DNA of 64,000 nucleotides, from positions 1 to 64,000 of the forward strand of contig CAZQJS010000002.1 in NCBI GenBank assembly GCA_964593725.1. Reading direction: 5' to 3'. This document shows, one piece after another, positions 27,908 through 37,280 of the stretch; position 1 is the first letter of the stretch, and the number at the start of each line of letters is the position of its first letter. The notes below the pieces were generated by a model. The model ran no database searches. It saw only the letters and a list, made by a program, of their open reading frames with translations, and was not told the origin of the DNA. The position numbers and the translations under genes were made by a program. The stretch comes from JAIOSM01 sp964593725. GTDB lineage: Bacteria > Desulfobacterota > Desulfobacteria > Desulfobacterales > Desulfobacteraceae.

Positions 27908-29341
27908 ATGGAAACAAGATTAGTAATTTTAGGAGCAGGCCCGGGGGGGTATGTGGCTGCCATTAGAGCCGCATCAATGGGAATTAATGTGGACTTGATT
28001 GAAAAAAGCAACCTTGGAGGTACCTGTCTTAACCATGGGTGCATTCCTTCAAAAATCATGAAAAAATCATCTGATCTATATTTTAAAACCAGGAATTGTT
28101 ATGAGTTTGGAATTAAAATTCAAGGACGAGTGGATTTTGATATAAACGCTTTAATGGAAAGAAAGAAAAAGATTATTAAAACCCAGAGAAGCGGCATTGA
28201 AGCATTATTAAAGAAAAACAATGTAAACCTGATCAGGGGTAATGGGTACATAAAAGAAAAAGGTATTGTCAGGGTGGATTTGCCTGACAATGGTACAAAT
28301 GAGGTCTGTTTTGATAAGCTCATAATTGCAACTGGAACAAAACCCTTGAATATGAAATCATTCCCCTTTGATCATGAAAGAATTTTATCAAGTAATGATC
28401 TTTTAAACCTTAAAACCATACCTGAATCCATGGTAATTGTCGGAGGCGGTGTTATAGGGTGTGAATTTGCATTTATACTGTCAGGCATGGGCACAAATGT
28501 TACAATTATTGAAGCCATGCCGAGGATTCTGCCATTACCATCTGTTGATGAAACCATTTCAAAAACATTGCAAAGGGAGATGAAAAAAAGAAAAATTAAG
28601 GTGATTACAGGCCAGGTTGTTCAGAATGTTGGATTTAATGGTAAGGGATTATCAGTAACTCTTGCAGAATCACCGTTTAAAAACAAAACCCAGGGTAAAA
28701 AGTCCATTGCACAGACAATTGAAACTGAAAAATTATCTGTATGTGTGGGAAGAACACCCATGGCTTCTAAGATAGGGCTTGAAAATATAGGACTTAAAAC
28801 TGATAACAATGGATGGATTGAAGTTGATAAGTTTCTTGAAACCAGCATTAAAGGTGTATATGCCATTGGAGATATCCTGGGTCCATCCAGGGTAATGCTT
28901 GCCCATGTTGCATCCCACGAAGGCATGGTTGCAGCAGAAAATGCTGCAGGTAAGAACAAAGAAATGAGGTATAATGCGATTCCAGGAGCAATTTTTACAA
29001 GCCCTGAAATTGGTGTTGCAGGTTTGTCTGAAAAAGAGGCAATAAATAAAGGGATGGATATTCAAAGTTATTCAGTGAATTTCAGAGTACTTGGTAAGGC
29101 CCAGGCTATCGGCGAAATAGCAGGAGAGGCTAAAATAATAGTTGAAAATAAAACAGGAAAAGCAGTTGGTCTTCATATAATAGGACCCCATGCAACTGAT
29201 CTGATAGCCGAAGGTACCCTGGCAATAAACAGAGGGTTAAAGGTTTCAGATATTGCCGGTACAATCCATGCACACCCAACCCTGGGGGAAATAATGTCCG
29301 AGCTTGCTTTAAAAGCTGAAGGAACCCCATTGCATGGTTAA
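27908..29341 (+). CDS. lpdA: Dihydrolipoamide dehydrogenase (L-protein)
   Basis: FAD enzyme that reoxidises dihydrolipoyl groups with NAD+; here most likely the L-protein of glycine cleavage. The 477 residues have the N-terminal FAD fold LGAGPGGYVAAIRAA, the redox disulfide in GGTCLNHGCIPSK, a second dinucleotide fold VGGGVIGCEF, and the catalytic HAHPTLGE near the C-terminus. It is divergent from the regulator and gcv genes. No E1 or E2 gene of pyruvate dehydrogenase is present in the window. Confidence 0.95.
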   Translation: METRLVILGAGPGGYVAAIRAASMGINVDLIEKSNLGGTCLNHGCIPSKIMKKSSDLYFKTRNCYEFGIKIQGRVDFDINALMERKKKIIKTQRSGIEALLKKNNVNLIRGNGYIKEKGIVRVDLPDNGTNEVCFDKLIIATGTKPLNMKSFPFDHERILSSNDLLNLKTIPESMVIVGGGVIGCEFAFILSGMGTNVTIIEAMPRILPLPSVDETISKTLQREMKKRKIKVITGQVVQNVGFNGKGLSVTLAESPFKNKTQGKKSIAQTIETEKLSVCVGRTPMASKIGLENIGLKTDNNGWIEVDKFLETSIKGVYAIGDILGPSRVMLAHVASHEGMVAAENAAGKNKEMRYNAIPGAIFTSPEIGVAGLSEKEAINKGMDIQSYSVNFRVLGKAQAIGEIAGEAKIIVENKTGKAVGLHIIGPHATDLIAEGTLAINRGLKVSDIAGTIHAHPTLGEIMSELALKAEGTPLHG

Positions 29342-29352
29342 TAAAACAGGTT

Positions 29353-30366
29353 CTATGAATTAATAATGATCCTGTCGTAATAGTTAAGATCATGGAGTAC
29401 TTTTTTAATTCCATTGGCAACTGAGAAAAGAGGGTTTTGGGCTATATGCACATTAAGTCCTGTCTGCTTTTCAATCATTGTATTCAGGCCTGGCAGCTGG
29501 GATCCTCCTCCTGTCAGTGTGATTCCGCTTGAAATAATATCAGAGGAAAGTTCTGCAGGCAGTACTTCCAAAACATGGAGCACAGCATTTATAATCTCGT
29601 CTATAACTTCTTTGATGGCCTCTTTAAAGATTGCAACGGGAAATTCATACTTCCGTGCAATGCCGGTTATTGAGTCTAAACTTCTGAATTTAAAAATATC
29701 ACTATTTGTGGTTTCAGACAGATTTATAAATTTTGTTTTTAATTTTTCTGCAGTAACAAGGCCTATTTTAATTTTATATTTACGTTTTATATATGTGGCA
29801 ATGGCATGGTCAAGGTCGTCACCGGCAATACGGATGGTATTATCCACAACAATACCCCCGTAATTTATAACTGCAATATCAGTTGTGCCTCCTCCAATAT
29901 CAACAATCATGGTTGCAGAACCATCCATCACATTCTGGTTAAGTCCAATGGCTGCTGCCATGGGTTCAGTAATTAAATAGACTTTTTTTGCCCCTGCGAG
30001 TCTTGCAGCATCAATCATGGCCATTTTTTCAACTTCAGATGCCTGGGTTGGGACTCCCATTACAACCCTGCCTATTCTTATCCTTGGAATATTGGCACGT
30101 TTAATAAAACTCTTTATAAAAGCTTCACCAGCTGCAAAATCAGAGATTACACCATCGGAAAGAGGTTTTACAACTTTTATGGAAGCCGGGGTCCTTCCCA
30201 TCATATCCTTTGCACTATTACCCACTGCAATTGCTTTATTATCAAGGTTTAAGGCAATATATGAAGCTTCATTACATATATATCCTCTTTTTTTGGCATA
30301 AACAATGGTGTTGGCAGTTCCAAGGTCAATACCAAGATCAATGTGAAACATATTAAAAACAAACAT
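29353..30366 (-). CDS. MreB-like bacterial actin
   Basis: A 337-residue actin-fold ATPase. The phosphate-1 loop GIDLGTANT, phosphate-2 loop IVDIGGGTTDIAV and adenosine motif LTGGGSQLPGL are intact, and ITEPMAAAIG matches MreB. Several positions differ from ordinary MreB (NTIVYAKKRGYICNEASYIA at the start), and no mreC, mreD or pbpA is adjacent. It may be a paralogue of the main MreB; whether another copy exists cannot be seen here. GAGGAG precedes the ATG by nine bases. It lies 18 bases after the AAA-SPOR gene and is probably cotranscribed with it. Confidence 0.88.
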   Translation of the reverse strand: MFVFNMFHIDLGIDLGTANTIVYAKKRGYICNEASYIALNLDNKAIAVGNSAKDMMGRTPASIKVVKPLSDGVISDFAAGEAFIKSFIKRANIPRIRIGRVVMGVPTQASEVEKMAMIDAARLAGAKKVYLITEPMAAAIGLNQNVMDGSATMIVDIGGGTTDIAVINYGGIVVDNTIRIAGDDLDHAIATYIKRKYKIKIGLVTAEKLKTKFINLSETTNSDIFKFRSLDSITGIARKYEFPVAIFKEAIKEVIDEIINAVLHVLEVLPAELSSDIISSGITLTGGGSQLPGLNTMIEKQTGLNVHIAQNPLFSVANGIKKVLHDLNYYDRIIINS

Positions 30367-30384
30367 TAAACAATACTCCTCTTT

Positions 30385-31776
30385 TTATTCACCTGGTTCT
30401 TTATTTTTGGAACCAGTTTCAATATCATTCTGGATGGATGCAAACTGCCTGGGCCAGGGCCCAAGTTTAATTAAAGCCTGGGGAAGCTCCAGGCACGCTT
30501 TTTTTGCCATGTCATAGGTTTTAAATTTTCCTGAAATAAATTTATACCAGATACCATCTTTAGAATCCATTCTATAATATGCAACAATATTTTTATTATT
30601 TTGATTTAAAGATAAAAAAAGATCAATGGATGCTTTTTCCTTTGCAGCCATAACCTGTACAGTGTAATAATCCGGGTCCTGGGATAAAATCCAGTTTTGT
30701 TGACGAATATTACTTGATTTTTCTTCTGCCTGCCCAGTGGGGCTGAAAACAATCCGGGGCACATCTCTGCCCGGAGGAGCCTTTATATTCTCTTCTGAAA
30801 ATTGTAATTTCCTGGTCCGGGTTTGATCATTTTGAGAATCTTGAGTCATGTCCAAAGTGACAGGTTCATTAACAGAAGCTTTAGTCATGACAGCTGCAGT
30901 TACATTATTTTTTTCAGGCGCCTGGATTTTTTTCATAACAATATTCAATGAAGGAGCAGCAACCTGCACACTGGTTGCATTCCGGTCCGGGCCCCTGGTT
31001 TTTTTATATAGAAATATCCCGGAAATTGCAGAAAAAAAGAAAAAAATTACAGTGACAACAGATAAGGGTGAAAACAGGGATGATGATCTTTTGTCAGGAT
31101 TAGTTGATGTTCTCTGTTTTGAAAGAATTTTTCCAGCTTCATGGTTGATTCTGCCGGGAATCCCCCTGGATTTTTTATGGATCTCCCGGATATCTGATGT
31201 GGAGAAGCAAAAAACACTTTCAAGGTTGAATATCTTAAGATAATGATCTAAATATGATTTTGTCATGTTCTCATCAAAAGTTGGAATATAAAACTTGTTA
31301 ACCGAGGCTTTTTTCGGCATGTTCCTGAGAAGGGATGTAAGGCTGGAATTAATCACAGGTTCACAAAACAAGACCACCTGAATTTTGTTCTCACTGCTTT
31401 CCCAGGCATTTTTAAGAATTACAGACAACTCATGGATATTCAGCTTGTGTGCATCGTCCAATAGAATAACCCGGCTGGTACCTGTTTTATATAACATGGC
31501 AGGAGTTTCAGAATTTTTGCCATTGGTATTGCCTGATTCCCGGATTTTCAGATGGCATGGTTTGATATTATTTTCAAGTTCATTTGTCAAACGGGAAAAC
31601 AGAGTTGTCTTACCGCTTTGAGCTTCACCTATTACCAATAATAAAAAATCTTTCTGTCCAAGGGAATTTGTCAGAACAGAGAAAAATTGATCGATCCGGG
31701 TATTTGAATAGATATCAGATAATTGCAGGTTTTCAGAAAATGGGTCTTCAAAGTGTCCTGAGCGAATCATTTTCAT
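30385..31776 (-). CDS. AAA ATPase with transmembrane helix and SPOR domain (DamX/ExeA-like)
   Basis: A 463-residue bitopic inner-membrane protein. The cytoplasmic half is an ExeA-type AAA ATPase with Walker A GEAQSGKT (50-57) and Walker B VILLDDAH (103-110). One membrane helix spans about 238-257. The periplasmic part has a low-complexity linker and then a SPOR domain (about 368-448, beginning YYTVQVMAAKEK), which binds denuded septal peptidoglycan glycans. This is the layout of DamX relatives involved in division. It lies between a sigma-54 activator and an MreB-like gene, implying a cell-envelope role. Confidence 0.85.
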   Translation of the reverse strand: MKMIRSGHFEDPFSENLQLSDIYSNTRIDQFFSVLTNSLGQKDFLLLVIGEAQSGKTTLFSRLTNELENNIKPCHLKIRESGNTNGKNSETPAMLYKTGTSRVILLDDAHKLNIHELSVILKNAWESSENKIQVVLFCEPVINSSLTSLLRNMPKKASVNKFYIPTFDENMTKSYLDHYLKIFNLESVFCFSTSDIREIHKKSRGIPGRINHEAGKILSKQRTSTNPDKRSSSLFSPLSVVTVIFFFFSAISGIFLYKKTRGPDRNATSVQVAAPSLNIVMKKIQAPEKNNVTAAVMTKASVNEPVTLDMTQDSQNDQTRTRKLQFSEENIKAPPGRDVPRIVFSPTGQAEEKSSNIRQQNWILSQDPDYYTVQVMAAKEKASIDLFLSLNQNNKNIVAYYRMDSKDGIWYKFISGKFKTYDMAKKACLELPQALIKLGPWPRQFASIQNDIETGSKNKEPGE

Positions 31777-31836
31777 AAAAATACTGCCTGTTTAGGAAAA
31801 TAAATCAATATAAAGATTTAAAGCCTGTATTCTCAT

Positions 31837-32892
31837 TTATATATGAGGATTAATATCAAGCTCGTTAATTTTATAAAGTAATGTTTTATAACTGATTTTT
31901 AATATTTTTGATGCTTTGGATCTATTCCAGGCAACTTTGCTCAATACGTAACTTATGACCTCTTTTTCTATTTTATCACAAGCTTGTTTTTTTATTTTTT
32001 TAAGGGAGATATCTTCTATCAGATTACCCGATGATTTTGAAAAATTGATGAATTCAGACAGAAACGCAGAGGTTGTGTCAATATTATTATCCGGTACAAG
32101 GTTGAAGCTGTTGGTTTTATGTATGGTAGATGTGGAATTTGTATATAATTCGTTTAATACTTTATTCCAGTCATTTAAAACCATCTGTTTTTTAATAAAG
32201 TTCTGAAGCTCTCGTATGTTTCCAGGCCATGGATATTTTAATAATTTATCAAAAATTTTCTTCTCTGGTTTTTCAATCTGATCTCCTGAATATTTGGAAG
32301 AGTATTTTTTAAAAAAGTATTCAAAAAGCGGTGGAATATCTTCAGGGCGTTCCCTTAAGGGGGGAACATCGATTTTAATTATATTGAGTCTGTAAAACAG
32401 GTCCTCACGAAATTCCTTATTAATAATTTTTTCTTCAAGTTGATGATTAGTTGCAGCAATGACCCAGATGTCAGTCTTAAACTCCTGATTTGAACCAAGG
32501 GGGGAGAACTCGCCGGTCTGAAGGACATGGAGCATTTTAGACTGTAAAGACAACGTCATATCTCCAATTTCATCAAGAAAGAGAACACCTTTGTCAGCAG
32601 CTTTGAATTTGCCTGGCCGGTTTTGATGGGCACCTGTGAAGGCACCTTTTTCAAAACCATAGAGTTCGCTTTCAAGAAGGGTTTCCGGAAGAGCAGCACA
32701 GTTTACCTTTACAAAGTTTTTATCAGCCCTGGGTGATGAAGCATAAAGGTTGTGAGCAATCAAATCCTTGCCAACTCCGGTTTCCCCGGTAATAAGGATA
32801 TTAAGCCCCGTGGCAGCAACATGGTTTATCAATTCCTTTATTTTCAGGATTGCATTGCTGACCCCGATTATTGGCTGTTTACTGTTTCTCAT
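31837..32892 (-). CDS. Sigma-54-dependent activator lacking a receiver domain
   Basis: A 351-residue enhancer-binding protein containing only the AAA+ and DNA-binding modules. Walker A GETGVGKD lies at 36-43, the sigma-54 contact loop GAFTGA at 83-88, Walker B VLFLDEIG at 103-110 and the arginine-finger region REDLFYRLN at 162-170. A Fis-type helix-turn-helix ends the protein (NRSKASKILKISYKTLLYKI). No sensory domain is present. A stand-alone receiver is encoded 40 bases upstream, so the usual NtrC architecture appears split over two genes. I found no clear -24/-12 promoter nearby. Confidence 0.93.
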   Translation of the reverse strand: MRNSKQPIIGVSNAILKIKELINHVAATGLNILITGETGVGKDLIAHNLYASSPRADKNFVKVNCAALPETLLESELYGFEKGAFTGAHQNRPGKFKAADKGVLFLDEIGDMTLSLQSKMLHVLQTGEFSPLGSNQEFKTDIWVIAATNHQLEEKIINKEFREDLFYRLNIIKIDVPPLRERPEDIPPLFEYFFKKYSSKYSGDQIEKPEKKIFDKLLKYPWPGNIRELQNFIKKQMVLNDWNKVLNELYTNSTSTIHKTNSFNLVPDNNIDTTSAFLSEFINFSKSSGNLIEDISLKKIKKQACDKIEKEVISYVLSKVAWNRSKASKILKISYKTLLYKINELDINPHI

Positions 32893-32932
32893 TTTATAGA
32901 ACCTCTATCTCAGTTAAAAAGCTGAAACTATT

Positions 32933-33319
32933 TTATTTTTTTGTATTGATCTGTAATAATTTTGCTATATTTTTTTCCATTTTAAATAGATCCAAAGGTT
33001 TGTAAAGCACAAGGTCAGCCTGGGCTTCAGTTGCAAGAATACCAGGTTCATTGCCATAACCTGTCATGGCAATGATCTTAAGATCAGGGAACTCTTTTTT
33101 AATGATTGTAATAAGGCCGACACCGCTGATTTGGGGCATTACCAAATCTGTTATTAACAGATTGAAATGGTTGAGGGAATTGTTTCTGAGAAGCTTCAGG
33201 GCTTCAAAGCCATCGGGTGCAACACTAACCTGATATCCCATGGAGTTGAAAAAATCGTTGAAAGTGTCAAGTAATTCCCGGCTGTCATCTACAATTAAGA
33301 TTCGATGGGTGCCAATCAT
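32933..33319 (-). CDS. Stand-alone CheY-like receiver
   Basis: A single response-regulator receiver domain of 128 residues. The acidic pocket (VDDSRE), phosphoacceptor aspartate in LITDLVMP, switch AMTGYG and lysine YKPLD are all present. I chose the ATG at 33319 because AAAGGAG sits directly before it; an earlier in-frame ATG at 33343 has no such site. It precedes the receiver-less sigma-54 activator and probably regulates it in trans. No histidine kinase is in the window. Confidence 0.9.
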   Translation of the reverse strand: MIGTHRILIVDDSRELLDTFNDFFNSMGYQVSVAPDGFEALKLLRNNSLNHFNLLITDLVMPQISGVGLITIIKKEFPDLKIIAMTGYGNEPGILATEAQADLVLYKPLDLFKMEKNIAKLLQINTKK

Positions 33320-33358
33320 ATTGCTCCTTTTTAATATCTTCAATTAATGCAGTAATTA

Positions 33359-33387
33359 TTCATATATAGATTGGGAATTAATTTCAA
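33359..33387 (-). promoter_or_regulatory. Possible promoter of the receiver/sigma-54 activator operon
   Basis: Read leftward, TTGAAA (33387-33382) is followed after 17 bases by TATGAA (33364-33359). The AT-rich setting lowers confidence. Confidence 0.3.
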
Positions 33388-33418
33388 GAAAAAAATACAA
33401 AAATTTCATATTTATTTA

Positions 33419-34351
33419 CTATTTTGTGTAGGAAATAATGTTATAAATTATGAAAAAAATAATAAAAGCAGCGCCAGACAAGGCGTTTATTTTTTTAAAT
33501 TTAAGAGAGATTAAATAAAAAACAATGGTCAAAAGAACCATAAATGGTATTTCAAATTTAACAAGACCTGCATTGACCCGGGTGGGATTACAGATGCCCA
33601 CAACACCCATTACAAGACAGATATTAAATATATTACTACCAACAACATTACCAACTGAGATATCACTCTGTCCTTTGGCAGCGGCAACTGCCGAAGTTGC
33701 AAGTTCAGGAAGGGAAGTGCCGAGAGCGACAATGGAAATACCAATGAACACCTCTGACAGTCCAATGGACTTTGCAATATAGATTGCATTCTTAACAACC
33801 ATATCAGCTCCGGCAGCAAGGGCAAGCAGGCCTGCAGTCACAAGGAAAATATTTATAAAAAGTTTTTTTTTGGATTTATCAGAAGATATATCTGCTGTTT
33901 CTTTGTCTTTAGCATTTTTAATGCTGATAAAAAGGAATCCTGAAAGGAAAAGCAGCAGAATAACACCGTCAATGAATCCAATTACATAATCCAGGGATAA
34001 AATCCAGAAAAGGATTGAAATAAATATCATAAAGGGGAGTTCAAATTTTATAATCTGCTGTTTAATATCAACTTTTCTTATAATTGCACTAATGCCAAGT
34101 ACAAGGGCAATATTGATAACATTACTGCCCAGGATATTGCCAACGGAAATATCGCCGGATCCTTTGATGGAAGCAACAAAGCTTACAAGAAGTTCAGGAG
34201 CTGAAGTGGCAAACGAAACAATTGTAAGGCCGATGATTACAGGCTTTACAGAGAACATGAGAGCAGTGGAGGATGATCCGTTAACAAGGGATTCTGATCC
34301 AAGGTAGAGCAGTATAAGTCCTGAAAACAAAATAATAATATGCAGCGTCAA
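33419..34351 (-). CDS. Calcium/sodium antiporter, CaCA family (YrbG-like)
   Basis: A 310-residue inner-membrane exchanger with about ten helices. Its two inverted repeats each carry the alpha signature: FATSAPEL with GNILGSNVINI in the first half and LGTSLPEL with GNVVGSNIFNI in the second. These bind the exchanged cations. It extrudes Ca2+ in exchange for Na+, or a similar ion pair, by family. It is 75 bases or more from the receiver gene and divergent from fabH. Confidence 0.93.
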   Translation of the reverse strand: MTLHIIILFSGLILLYLGSESLVNGSSSTALMFSVKPVIIGLTIVSFATSAPELLVSFVASIKGSGDISVGNILGSNVINIALVLGISAIIRKVDIKQQIIKFELPFMIFISILFWILSLDYVIGFIDGVILLLFLSGFLFISIKNAKDKETADISSDKSKKKLFINIFLVTAGLLALAAGADMVVKNAIYIAKSIGLSEVFIGISIVALGTSLPELATSAVAAAKGQSDISVGNVVGSNIFNICLVMGVVGICNPTRVNAGLVKFEIPFMVLLTIVFYLISLKFKKINALSGAAFIIFFIIYNIISYTK

Positions 34352-34486
34352 TATTTTTCCTTTACTTGGTTTGGTAAAATAGTTTATAAAGCATGCATTG
34401 AAAAATAAATATGTTTAAAACCTGGATAATACAGGACATGGTATAAGAAATCAATTTAAAAAATTGTTAGTCACAGAAGGACATAC

Positions 34487-35500
34487 ATGAAAAAATCAAT
34501 TATCAGAAGCACTGGGAAAGCTTTACCGTCAAGAATAGTAACCAATGATGATCTTGCTGAAATCCTTGATACATCGGATGAATGGATACAGCAGAGAACA
34601 GGGATAAAGCAGCGTTACTGGGTCCCTGATGATGAGGAAATCGGTGCTTCTGATCTTGGTCTGGAAGCATCATTAATCGCACTTGACAGGGCAGGGTGGA
34701 CCCCTGAAGATCTTGATTTTATAATTTTTGCAACTGTGAGTCCGGACATCTGTTTCCCGGGTTCAGGCTGCCTGCTCCAGGATAAGCTGGGATTAAGGTC
34801 AACACCAGCACTTGATATCAGGCAGCAGTGTACAGGTTTTCTTTATGGCCTTGCAACAGCAGATTCATACATAAAAAGCGGACTTGCAAATAAAATTCTC
34901 CTTGTTGGTGCTGAAATCCACAGTACTGGACTTGACAAAACCACCAGGGGCAGGGACGTTACAGTAATTTTTGGAGATGCAGGGGCAGCTGTCTGCGTGG
35001 AAGGCATTAAAACCGATGAAAATGTAGGTGTGATTGCTTCATGTCTCCATGCCGATGGCAGTCAGGCTGATATATTAACAGTGGAGCTTCCTGCATCAAA
35101 GCTAAAGGAGAGAATGCCCCTGGATCTGCTTAAAAACACAACCAAACAATATGCAAAAATGGATGGAAGGGCTGTTTTTAAGGGAGCCCTTAAAAAATTG
35201 CCTGAAGTTACAAAAGAGACTATGGATAAAGCCCGAATGACTATAAAAGATATTGACATGATAATTCCCCATCAGGCAAACCTCAGGATAAATCAGGCCT
35301 ATTGCGATATTTTAAAACTTGACCGTTCAAAAATGTTCAATAATATTCAAAAGTACGGCAATACAACTGCTGCAACAATCCCCCTTGCCCTGGATGAGGC
35401 AATGGAACAGGGACTTATTGGCAATCACGGTGATGTAGTCTTGTTCACAGGCTTAGGTGCAGGCCTGACATGGGGCGGAGTATTGTATATATTCCCCTAG
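34487..35500 (+). CDS. fabH: Beta-ketoacyl-ACP synthase III
   Basis: Starts fatty acid synthesis by condensing acetyl-CoA with malonyl-ACP. The 337 residues have the catalytic triad Cys115 (QQCTGF), His262 (PHQAN) and Asn292 (YGNTT) and the C-terminal GLGAGLTWG. GAAGGA precedes the ATG. No other fab gene is adjacent. A possible extended -10 (TGGTATAAG, 34439-34447) lies upstream. Confidence 0.95.
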   Translation: MKKSIIRSTGKALPSRIVTNDDLAEILDTSDEWIQQRTGIKQRYWVPDDEEIGASDLGLEASLIALDRAGWTPEDLDFIIFATVSPDICFPGSGCLLQDKLGLRSTPALDIRQQCTGFLYGLATADSYIKSGLANKILLVGAEIHSTGLDKTTRGRDVTVIFGDAGAAVCVEGIKTDENVGVIASCLHADGSQADILTVELPASKLKERMPLDLLKNTTKQYAKMDGRAVFKGALKKLPEVTKETMDKARMTIKDIDMIIPHQANLRINQAYCDILKLDRSKMFNNIQKYGNTTAATIPLALDEAMEQGLIGNHGDVVLFTGLGAGLTWGGVLYIFP

Positions 35501-35520
35501 AATTTTAAATGTCCGAAACA

Positions 35521-37170
35521 TCAGGGCTTAATAATTTTTTTATTAAAAAGCAGTTTAAGATAAAACTTTGATGTATCATCAATATTTTGTATCTTATACT
35601 GGCTGTTCTGGTTCTTACTAACTATCTCTTTTCTTATGTCCTGTGCATTGAATTTACCAAGTTCAACCCCAAACTGATCAAATGGGTTAATATTTAAAAT
35701 AAATCCCTCAAATACGGTTTTAGCTTCATAAAAGGATAAAAGTTTTCCAATATTTTCAGCTGTAAGATCTTGTATTATCAGGGTTGATGAAGGTCTGTCT
35801 CCTGGAAAATGCCTTGCATTATCTGAGCTGTTTTTACCAGCTGCAAGGGAATGTGCCTGGGAGAGCATGTTTGCCCAGAGTTCCTGATGATTGTATACTC
35901 CTTTAAATTGAGAGCACTCACCTTTATAACCAGGATTTATCACACCTATAAATTCAATGGGAAAGGCCATGCCCTGATGTGCAAGCTGGAAAAAAGAGTG
36001 CTGGGCATTTGTACCCGGCTCACCAAAAATTATTGATCCTGTTGAATAGTCGAGGAACTCATTGCAAGTGGTAACGGATTTACCCAGGCTCTCCATTGAC
36101 AATTGCTGAATATGGGAGGGCAGTTTTGCAAGAGCAGAGCTATAGGGTATTATTCCGTTTGCTTTATAGCCAAGGGCATTGGAATTGAAGACATTCAGCA
36201 GGGCAGCAATAAGGGGTATGTTTTCACCATTGTCAGAGCATGCGGCATAAAGATCCATTTCATGGGCACCTTTAAGGAATTGTTCAAAAACATCATATCC
36301 AAAGGCAAGGCTTAAAGGGACACCACCCACTGCAGATGTGGCACTATATCTGCCGCCAATAAAATCAAACATGTGAAATGATTCAAGCACAGGATCTTCT
36401 GGATTATCCCCGGGGCTGCCCTTGCTTGTAATTGTAATCAACTGCTTTTCAGGGCTGATATTACTCTTTTGTAAATGCAGTAAAACCTGGTTAAGATTTG
36501 CCATTGTCTCAATGGTGGTATAACTCTTTGATATCACTATCCATAACGTGGTATCAGGATTAACTGTTTGAATTGTTTGGGCATAATCATCAATATCAAC
36601 ATTGGAAAGAAAGTGAAGCTTAAGTTTTGTCTGATAATTGCTTAACATTGCATTATAAATAAAACTTAACCCCAGATAAGATCCTCCAATGCCGATAATC
36701 ACAGCATCAGTAAAGGCCTTTCCGGATCCGGACAGGATTGTTTTATCATGCACCTGCCCTGAAAACTTTTTTATTTTTCTGTTTACACCTCTGATATCCA
36801 ACAGGATATTATGCCTGTTATTGTCTTTGTCTGTTATGAAGATTTCTGATGTTGAAAAATCCCTTGCTGCCGTATGTAAAGCAGGTCTGTTTTCCGTTAC
36901 ATTGACAACAGCACCCTTGGTCATGGCTGAGAACTTATCCTTTATATTCAACTCCTCTGACATATCAATGAGATAAGAGAAAATTAAGTTGTCAATTCTC
37001 TGTTTTGAAAAATCAAAAAACAGATTACAATGCTGCCTTGAGAATAATTTCAGCCTGTTTTTTTGACAAACTAAATTTTTCAAGTGAAATTCTTTGTAAT
37101 TTAGTTTATAAATCTCTTTTAGAAGTTTTTTCCAGGCATTCGTATTTACGAATAAATCTGGTTTATTCAT
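35521..37170 (-). CDS. pgi: Glucose-6-phosphate isomerase
   Basis: Interconverts glucose-6-phosphate and fructose-6-phosphate. The 549-residue protein has GIGGSYLGL, the sugar-phosphate loop SKSYTTIETMAN, the PGI signature GGRYSATSAVGG and the QLAHQG region. It is convergent with fabH, 20 bases away. It is divergent from the GlmU-like and glmM genes, which draw on fructose-6-phosphate through glucosamine-6-phosphate, so the locus has a metabolic theme. Confidence 0.94.
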   Translation of the reverse strand: MNKPDLFVNTNAWKKLLKEIYKLNYKEFHLKNLVCQKNRLKLFSRQHCNLFFDFSKQRIDNLIFSYLIDMSEELNIKDKFSAMTKGAVVNVTENRPALHTAARDFSTSEIFITDKDNNRHNILLDIRGVNRKIKKFSGQVHDKTILSGSGKAFTDAVIIGIGGSYLGLSFIYNAMLSNYQTKLKLHFLSNVDIDDYAQTIQTVNPDTTLWIVISKSYTTIETMANLNQVLLHLQKSNISPEKQLITITSKGSPGDNPEDPVLESFHMFDFIGGRYSATSAVGGVPLSLAFGYDVFEQFLKGAHEMDLYAACSDNGENIPLIAALLNVFNSNALGYKANGIIPYSSALAKLPSHIQQLSMESLGKSVTTCNEFLDYSTGSIIFGEPGTNAQHSFFQLAHQGMAFPIEFIGVINPGYKGECSQFKGVYNHQELWANMLSQAHSLAAGKNSSDNARHFPGDRPSSTLIIQDLTAENIGKLLSFYEAKTVFEGFILNINPFDQFGVELGKFNAQDIRKEIVSKNQNSQYKIQNIDDTSKFYLKLLFNKKIIKP

Positions 37171-37280
37171 TCTTGCCTCCTATTGATTTTTTGGAAGGAT
37201 AATATATGTATAGTAAAACAAACTTTGATTGTTGACAACTATTAAATAAATACAATTTTGGTGTGAATTTGACAAAATCC

